NCBI RefSeq assembly: GCF_001426375.1
Contig: NZ_LMEO01000050.1
Location: 484,479 to 548,478 of the forward strand
DNA: 64,000 nucleotides
Source: Paenibacillus sp. Root444D2
GTDB taxonomy: Bacteria > Bacillota > Bacilli > Paenibacillales > NBRC-103111
Reading direction: 5' to 3'
Both the position numbers and the translations under genes were made by a program. This document shows positions 58,849-64,000 of the stretch, piece by piece (the first letter of the stretch is position 1; each line of letters starts with the position of its first letter). The notes beneath the pieces were generated by a model, which was given only the letters and a program-made list of their open reading frames with translations, had not been told where the DNA came from and ran no database searches.

Positions 58849-60345
58849 TTGAGTAAAGGTTTAGAATCAAAAAGCAGTTCGATAAAAAAGGGACCGATCT
58901 TGTTCATTATGATTTTGGGTGCCTTTCTTGCGACGCTAAATCAAACGGTCATGAGCGTTGCCGTTCCGGAATTAATGGTTGATTTTAACATTTCGGCTGC
59001 AACTGCCCAGTGGCTGACAACAGGCTACATGTTGGTTAACGGTGTTCTGATTCCGATCACAGCGTTTTTAATGCAGCGGTTTACTACACGTGAGCTTTTT
59101 CAAACTTCGATGTGGATTTTCCTTGCCGGAACGATCATATCGGCCATCGCAACCGACTTTCCCGTTTTGCTGACTGGGCGTCTGATTCAGGCAGCCGGTG
59201 CCGGGATTATTATGCCGCTGCTCATGAATGTTATTTTAACGCTATTCCCTCCCAATAAGAGAGGAGCCGCCATGGGCTTGGTCGGGTTCGCCATTATTTT
59301 CGCACCTGCGATCGGACCTACTCTTGCCGGTTATATTCTGGAAAATTATCCTTGGGAGACCATGTTTTACGGCATGATTCCGTTTACTATCATTGTTATC
59401 ATTTGCGGCTATGTTTATCTAAAAAACGTGTCGGAGCGAGTCTACGCCAAAATTGACCTTACCAGCGTCGCCCTTTCCACCGTCGGATTCGGTGTCCTGC
59501 TGTACGGCTTCAGCCGAGCCGGCAGCCAAGGATGGTCAAGTGCGGAGGTGCTTGTATCTATTATTGCGGGAATCCTTGCCCTCGTCTTGTTTACTTGGCG
59601 GCAAATCGTTTCTCAAAATCCGCTTCTCGATCTCCGAGCCTTCAAATACAACATGTTCTCCTTAACTACCATCATTAATATCGCAGTTACCATTGTGATG
59701 TATGCGGATATGATGCTGCTTCCGCTGTACCTTCAGAATGCCCGTGGCTTTACTGCTCTTGAGTCCGGCTTGCTGATGCTCCCCGGCTCGCTCCTGATGG
59801 GCTTCATGATGCCGATCACCGGGAGGCTGTTCGATCGGTTCGGCGCGAAATGGCTTTCCATCGTTGGAATGGCCATTACGATCGCCACTACCATTGGCTT
59901 TATTAACTTAACGGACTCAACCAGCTATACCTATTTGGTCCTCATGTCTACGGGGCGCCGCTTCGGCATGGCCATGCTCCTTATGCCTATTACCACAGCA
60001 GGTTTAAATCAGTTGCCAGCCAGACTTAATGCGCATGGTACAGCTATTTCCAATACCATCAAGCAAGTGGCCGGAGCCGTAGGTACTTCTTTGCTCGTGA
60101 CCGTGATGACGAATCGTACCAAAACTCATCTTCAGGAAATAATGGCGACAGGCGGGGCAGATGGGGCAACGCAAAAGCACATGATTATGGAAGCATCCAT
60201 TCAGGGTATTAATGATGCATATCTCGTTATTGTTGGGATCGGCCTCATCGGATTACTGCTTTCCTTCTTTATCAAACATGTTGCAGAAACCTCAGAGGAA
60301 AAGTCCAAAGTAAATGTGATAAAGGCAACTGTCAAAGAAGCCTAA
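58849..60345 (+). CDS. DHA2-family MFS exporter
   Basis: A 498-aa 14-segment exporter. Segment 1 LNQTVMSVAVPELM, segment 4 RLIQAAGAG, motif C GFAIIFAPAIGPTLAGY; motif A is weak (AFLMQRFTTRELF), as in the Lde/MdtD-like branch. Drug export expected. The start is TTG 58849, nine bases after AAAGGA. Repressed, by inference, by the divergent TetR at 58503. Confidence 0.88.
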   Translation: MSKGLESKSSSIKKGPILFIMILGAFLATLNQTVMSVAVPELMVDFNISAATAQWLTTGYMLVNGVLIPITAFLMQRFTTRELFQTSMWIFLAGTIISAIATDFPVLLTGRLIQAAGAGIIMPLLMNVILTLFPPNKRGAAMGLVGFAIIFAPAIGPTLAGYILENYPWETMFYGMIPFTIIVIICGYVYLKNVSERVYAKIDLTSVALSTVGFGVLLYGFSRAGSQGWSSAEVLVSIIAGILALVLFTWRQIVSQNPLLDLRAFKYNMFSLTTIINIAVTIVMYADMMLLPLYLQNARGFTALESGLLMLPGSLLMGFMMPITGRLFDRFGAKWLSIVGMAITIATTIGFINLTDSTSYTYLVLMSTGRRFGMAMLLMPITTAGLNQLPARLNAHGTAISNTIKQVAGAVGTSLLVTVMTNRTKTHLQEIMATGGADGATQKHMIMEASIQGINDAYLVIVGIGLIGLLLSFFIKHVAETSEEKSKVNVIKATVKEA

Positions 60346-60488
60346 AGAATTTTGAAATTGAAAATTAAGGAGAGAGAAATTGTAAAATCGGAATGGATAG
60401 TGCTGTTATCATCAGGTAAGTATTCGCTTCCCTGTGTACTTCGTCCGTAATCAGGTTAGTCTTCAGAAGACAGTAAGAGATCAACAAC

Positions 60489-60516
60489 AAAGGAGCTTGC
60501 CGCGGCAAGCTCCTTT
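60489..60516 (+). terminator. intrinsic terminator of the exporter gene
   Basis: AAAGGAGCTTGCCG-CGGCAAGCTCCTTT, a perfect 14-bp palindrome about 145 bp after the stop. The 60346-60488 stretch holds no credible gene. Confidence 0.85.
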
Positions 60517-60630
60517 ATCTGTTTATATAGAGGATTTCGAAAGATACTCACTCTTTATATACCTATAAGACCTTAATCTTCCTTCTTCTCTAACCCAAGC
60601 ATCTATGGATTTTGGTCTTGTTGGACTATT

Positions 60631-61878
60631 CTAATAAAAAATTAAAGGAAAAGTAAAGGTAACGAAAGCTGCCCAAAGTCCGTAGACCGGCAAATACTTA
60701 GTGACGGCATCTTGGATGTTGGAAGGTCCGGTTTTGTTTTGTAGAAAACGCATATAGGCGATCATAATCCAAATTAGATTGGCCCAGATCAGTATGTTTA
60801 CTCCTAGAACAGCAAGTCTGTTGGGAGTAATCCCATAAGAAGAAAGCCTGAACACGATGGCTGATAAAGCCACACTGTCAATGATAAGAGCAAGAACAAT
60901 TAGGCCAAAATTTATAAAATCAGAAATGTTCTTTTTCTCGTCTGTGCCGCTTTCGGTAATGGAGAATATGGTGACAGCCAATACACTAAGGAGTATTCCG
61001 TTGAAGGATAGGAGGAAATTGCGGTCCAAGAATGGATTTTTCCCGACCCAAATAACCGTAATAAGATAGACCAACAATGTTGCCATTACAAGAGGACTAA
61101 AAATTTTGGCTATATATGGTGCTATATTTTTAGCAAGTTTAAGGTTCCTTGATACCAGGTATGTAGCCACAATAGCGAGAGCAGCAGCACCAAATAAAAC
61201 GACATTTTTAAAATAGAATTCAGATATATCCATGCCGACAAATCTAAATAACTGCATAGTTAAACCTGTTAGCAGCATTCCGCTAATTGCCATGCTGGCG
61301 TAGAGTATGCAAAATTCCCCATTAAATTTAAGATAGGCTAATCTTATCCTGCCTCTGCCATATTCATTTCCTGTAAAGGCAAGCCCTACTAATACCCATA
61401 AGAATATGGGTAGGTGTATATAAGCTAGGATAATGCTATCTTTATGCTCTAATGGCAACATATTTAGAAAAAAACCGGAGATTAGAAATGACGATGCTAA
61501 GGTGTACAGAACCTTTTTTTTCGGGGTATTATTGGTTATAAAAAAGATAGCGATAAAGGGAAGGATTCCAAAAACAAGGTTAATTGGAGCTATTTCTTGC
61601 TGTTCGACAAAATGGAAAAGTATCCTTGTGCTAATCCCGGACAGAATTGCTAAAATCCCCATGGATAAGAAATCTTTCTGAAGCAAGGAAGCTTTTTCTG
61701 TATGTACCGTCTCCTTGAAATGCAATCTTTCATACCAAACGGCAAGAATCTTCGAATCTGGGTTCTGTTCCCAGGCGTAGGAGAATGATTTTTTAAAAGC
61801 TTCGGGTTCTTTTCTAAACATTTTTTCCAGCTCTCGAGGATTAGCCATATTTTCAATAATTAGATTGTTACTGTCCAT
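60631..61878 (-). CDS. multi-pass membrane protein, DUF4153-like
   Basis: A 415-aa membrane protein. A soluble N-terminal stretch of about 70 residues (ANPRELEKMFRKEPEAFKKS) precedes ten or more hydrophobic segments. The pattern of an acidic head and many segments fits DUF4153-type proteins, which I assign with moderate confidence. It is last in an operon with the Xre regulator and the DUF2975 protein. ATG 61878 is seven bases after GGGAGG. Function unknown. Confidence 0.75.
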   Translation of the reverse strand: MDSNNLIIENMANPRELEKMFRKEPEAFKKSFSYAWEQNPDSKILAVWYERLHFKETVHTEKASLLQKDFLSMGILAILSGISTRILFHFVEQQEIAPINLVFGILPFIAIFFITNNTPKKKVLYTLASSFLISGFFLNMLPLEHKDSIILAYIHLPIFLWVLVGLAFTGNEYGRGRIRLAYLKFNGEFCILYASMAISGMLLTGLTMQLFRFVGMDISEFYFKNVVLFGAAALAIVATYLVSRNLKLAKNIAPYIAKIFSPLVMATLLVYLITVIWVGKNPFLDRNFLLSFNGILLSVLAVTIFSITESGTDEKKNISDFINFGLIVLALIIDSVALSAIVFRLSSYGITPNRLAVLGVNILIWANLIWIMIAYMRFLQNKTGPSNIQDAVTKYLPVYGLWAAFVTFTFPLIFY

Positions 61879-61892
61879 GGTCATACCTCCCT

Positions 61893-62105
61893 CTAATATT
61901 CGTCACTTTTGTATTCTAAAATATCGCCAGGCTGACAGTCTAAAGCCTTACAAATCGCCTCTAAAGTGGATAATCGAATCGCTTTTGCCTTACCGTTTTT
62001 CAATATAGAAAGGTTAGCCATTGTGATTCCAACCCTCTCCGAAAGTTCTGTTACGCTCATTTTCCTTTTAGCCAACATCACATCAATATTGATTATAATT
62101 GCCAT
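61893..62105 (-). CDS. small Xre-family HTH regulator
   Basis: A 70-aa single-domain Cro/CI-type regulator: IDVMLAKRKMSVTELSERVG, ITMANLSILKNGKAKAIRLS, TLEAICKALDCQPGDILEY. Very close to the YozG/YvaO-type regulators paired with DUF2975 membrane proteins. GAGGTGAATAAC precedes ATG 62105; the DUF2975 gene ends ten bases upstream. Confidence 0.92.
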   Translation of the reverse strand: MAIIINIDVMLAKRKMSVTELSERVGITMANLSILKNGKAKAIRLSTLEAICKALDCQPGDILEYKSDEY

Positions 62106-62115
62106 GTTATTCACC

Positions 62116-62598
62116 TCAGACCGTTAAGTCATTTTCTGATTTTATATCTATGGCATTTTTTAAAAGCCTTTGGAGAACAGCAGCAAAAACAGCAATCACC
62201 ATGGAGGCAAAAATCATAACCAGTCCGATTACTATGATACCTGGGGCATCGTCTTTCTCCGCAATGAGATAAAAGAGCGGCATGCCTACAACATACAAGC
62301 TACTGATTGTGATTGCACAGTATTTTATATTCTTTAAAGCTCGTATAGATAATTCCGAGAAAGCTGTGTTCTTGTCAATATAGCTTAAAAGTTTAAAAGC
62401 TTGATACAGAGCAAAGTAAAAAGGTATCGCCGTTGCATACAAATCAATTAAAAAGAGATATTTTATATAAGCAATATCTGGATACAATTCTACAGCAAAA
62501 TTCCCTATCTCAGGCACTAAAAATATGCACAAAGCAAGAACAGGAATTCCAATAAGAATAACAGCTATCTTTAAAAAGAGTGTTGTTCCTCGTTTCAT
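62116..62598 (-). CDS. DUF2975 membrane protein
   Basis: A 160-aa protein with four membrane segments (near residues 8-30, 44-66, 90-112, 120-145). FYFALYQAFKLLSYIDKNTA, FSELSIRALKNIKYCAI is the DUF2975 signature. It is always found with a small Xre regulator, which follows here; the pair may sense membrane state, but function is unknown. GAGGTGC precedes ATG 62598. Upstream, ACGATTTATCGT (62641-62652) is a short inverted repeat in the promoter region. Confidence 0.88.
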   Translation of the reverse strand: MKRGTTLFLKIAVILIGIPVLALCIFLVPEIGNFAVELYPDIAYIKYLFLIDLYATAIPFYFALYQAFKLLSYIDKNTAFSELSIRALKNIKYCAITISSLYVVGMPLFYLIAEKDDAPGIIVIGLVMIFASMVIAVFAAVLQRLLKNAIDIKSENDLTV

Positions 62599-62693
62599 AA
62601 AAAGCACCTCACTTATTTAATATTAAGTTGACTTTACCATACGATTTATCGTTTTACAATAAAATATTATTGTTTCAACTAACCTCACGTTTG

Positions 62694-62725
62694 ACGAGGC
62701 TGCCCAACATTCCCGGCAGCCTCGT
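62694..62725 (-). terminator. terminator of the last MFS gene
   Basis: ACGAGGCTGCC pairs with GGCAGCCTCGT around a ten-base loop, six bases after the stop of the gene at 62732; weak T tract. Confidence 0.7.
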
Positions 62726-62731
62726 TTCCCG

Positions 62732-63937
62732 TTATTTGATTTCTTCGGTTTTGTTTTTTTCGGTAAGAAAGTAAAGCAAAGCTAAAAGAGGCAAGACGAC
62801 TCCAATAATAGAGGCGAAATTCCAGCCCCCGTATGCATAAGACCAACCGCCCAAAGATGAACCAATGGCTCCGCCAACGAAGAAAATAGACATAAAAAGC
62901 CCGTTAAGACGGCCTCTTGCTTCTCTTCCCAATGAATAAATGACACGCTGTCCAAGTACAAGATTTCCCGACACGGCCATATCAAGTGTAATCGCGGAAA
63001 GAAAGAGCAGTATGAGAGCAAAAGTTGAATGGCTTTGAAATAGATAGATTAGCAAAAAAGACAAGACGGCAATGATCATGGCCAGCCCGGTTAACCATTT
63101 GCTCCATCCTTTATCCGCTAATCTCCCGGCAATCGGCGCAGCTACCGCACCACCCACACCTACTAAAGCAAACAATGCAATACCTTGTTGTGACATTCCG
63201 AAATCATTCGCTAATCTTAAAGGAACGACCGTCCAAAAAAGGCTAAAAGCTCCAAATAAACAAGCTTGATATAGGGCACGGCGTCGCAATGCAGGCGTTT
63301 GTTTTAAAAGGCTGCCTAAAGAGACAATTAGTTTACCGTAGGTTACCGAAGGGGTAGGCCTGCGCTCGGGAAGAATACGCGACAATAGAACCGTCAATAG
63401 CGTGACAACAATCGCCGACAAAACAAATACGGCTTGCCATCCCCAGATGCTCGTTAACAAGCTTGCCACCGGCCGTGCAAACATAATCCCGAGCAAGAGG
63501 CCGCTCATCACATTTCCGACTACTCGGCCGCGCTGCTCTTCAGACGCTAAATAGGTAGCATAAGGCACCAATATTTGGGCTACCACAGATCCAATTCCAA
63601 TAAATAGAGACGCTGTCAAGAATAACGGCGCATTGGGGGCGAATGCGGCAGCTAGCAAGGCACCGACTGTAACCATTAGCGATACTACCGTGAGGCGCCG
63701 ATTTTCAATAATGTCGCTGAGCGGTACGATAAACAGCAGCCCAACAACATAACCGATTTGTGTTAAAGTGACAATAAATCCTGCTGCTGTGGAAGAAATG
63801 CCCGTAGAGACACTGATAGGTCCTACAAGGGTTTGAGCATAATAAAGATTGGCAACGATAAGACCGCAAGCGGCTGCCAACAGAAACATCATCCAACCTG
63901 AAATCCGGTTGCCTTTCATCACTTGTTCACTTTGCAT
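62732..63937 (-). CDS. 12-segment MFS transporter (drug/sugar exporter, YnfM-like)
   Basis: A 401-aa major facilitator: LAAACGLIVANLYYAQTLVG in segment 1, motif A-like PLSDIIENRRLTV, SLFIGIGSVVAQILVPYATY. Resembles the YnfM/YgaY group of putative drug or arabinose exporters. Substrate unknown. AGGAGGATTATC precedes ATG 63937. Single gene; its promoter lies in the last 63 bases of the window, which are incomplete. Confidence 0.88.
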   Translation of the reverse strand: MQSEQVMKGNRISGWMMFLLAAACGLIVANLYYAQTLVGPISVSTGISSTAAGFIVTLTQIGYVVGLLFIVPLSDIIENRRLTVVSLMVTVGALLAAAFAPNAPLFLTASLFIGIGSVVAQILVPYATYLASEEQRGRVVGNVMSGLLLGIMFARPVASLLTSIWGWQAVFVLSAIVVTLLTVLLSRILPERRPTPSVTYGKLIVSLGSLLKQTPALRRRALYQACLFGAFSLFWTVVPLRLANDFGMSQQGIALFALVGVGGAVAAPIAGRLADKGWSKWLTGLAMIIAVLSFLLIYLFQSHSTFALILLFLSAITLDMAVSGNLVLGQRVIYSLGREARGRLNGLFMSIFFVGGAIGSSLGGWSYAYGGWNFASIIGVVLPLLALLYFLTEKNKTEEIK

Positions 63938-64000
63938 GATAATCCTCCTCGTAATTGAATTTCTTAGTGTTCTGCAGCACCTATCTTTTAAGCACTGTCA

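Overview
The window looks like a low-to-moderate GC, Gram-positive, spore-former-type Firmicute chromosome, most likely Paenibacillus or a close relative. Evidence: three sugar ABC transporters of the YtcQ/LplB/LplC type without a local ATPase, a YesMN two-component pair, membrane-bound AraC regulators, HutP-controlled hutH, a CspA-YdjO pair, strong AGGAGG ribosome sites and strong intrinsic terminators. It is a carbohydrate-scavenging and drug-efflux region. I see no rRNA, tRNA, CRISPR array, intact insertion sequence or prophage.

Layout. 1-2.6 kb: remnant of an AraC gene, then a sugar isomerase/epimerase and a glutathione-independent formaldehyde dehydrogenase. 2.6-10.4 kb: carbohydrate locus 1 (minus: lplB-like, lplC-like, binding lipoprotein, Gfo/Idh oxidoreductase, small protein) with a divergent membrane AraC sensor-regulator. 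10.5-13.3 kb: cupin-AraC regulator, a 53-aa acidic protein, a DHA2 exporter with a perfect palindromic operator. 13.3-14.7 kb: repeat-rich intergenic block. 14.7-28.8 kb: carbohydrate locus 2 (permeases, lipoprotein, cytoplasmic clan GH-D glycosidase; divergent YesN/YesM; then a 1375-aa secreted GH-D enzyme with three CBM modules and a FIMAH tail). 29-35.5 kb: LysR/SDR pair, cupin, DHA2 exporter, CBS protein, MarR, CspA, YdjO, YebC family. 36-46 kb: carbohydrate locus 3 (AraC sensor, permeases, lipoprotein, GH29 alpha-L-fucosidase, sugar isomerase) plus an epimerase and gene debris. 46-64 kb: accessory functions: three exporters (two with divergent or adjacent TetR regulators), Tat-exported phosphoesterase, cysteine desulfidase, an ECF41 sigma factor with its carboxymuconolactone decarboxylase, PspC, hutP-hutH, a DUF2975-Xre-DUF4153-like operon and a final MFS gene.

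How it works together. Each carbohydrate locus pairs a sensor with an importer and an intracellular catabolic enzyme. In locus 2 the secreted and cytoplasmic enzymes are paralogues, and their promoters share an almost identical upstream box, so YesN probably switches on outside cutting, import and inside cutting together. All three loci carry a strong hairpin directly after the binding-protein gene, before the catabolic gene. That repeated design probably sets high binding protein and lower downstream expression. Other regulatory signals that can be read directly are an ECF41-type promoter inside the end of the sigma gene, a HutP attenuator, a terminator-like leader before cspA, several TetR/MarR-type operators, and two genes whose best ribosome site points to an AUU start.
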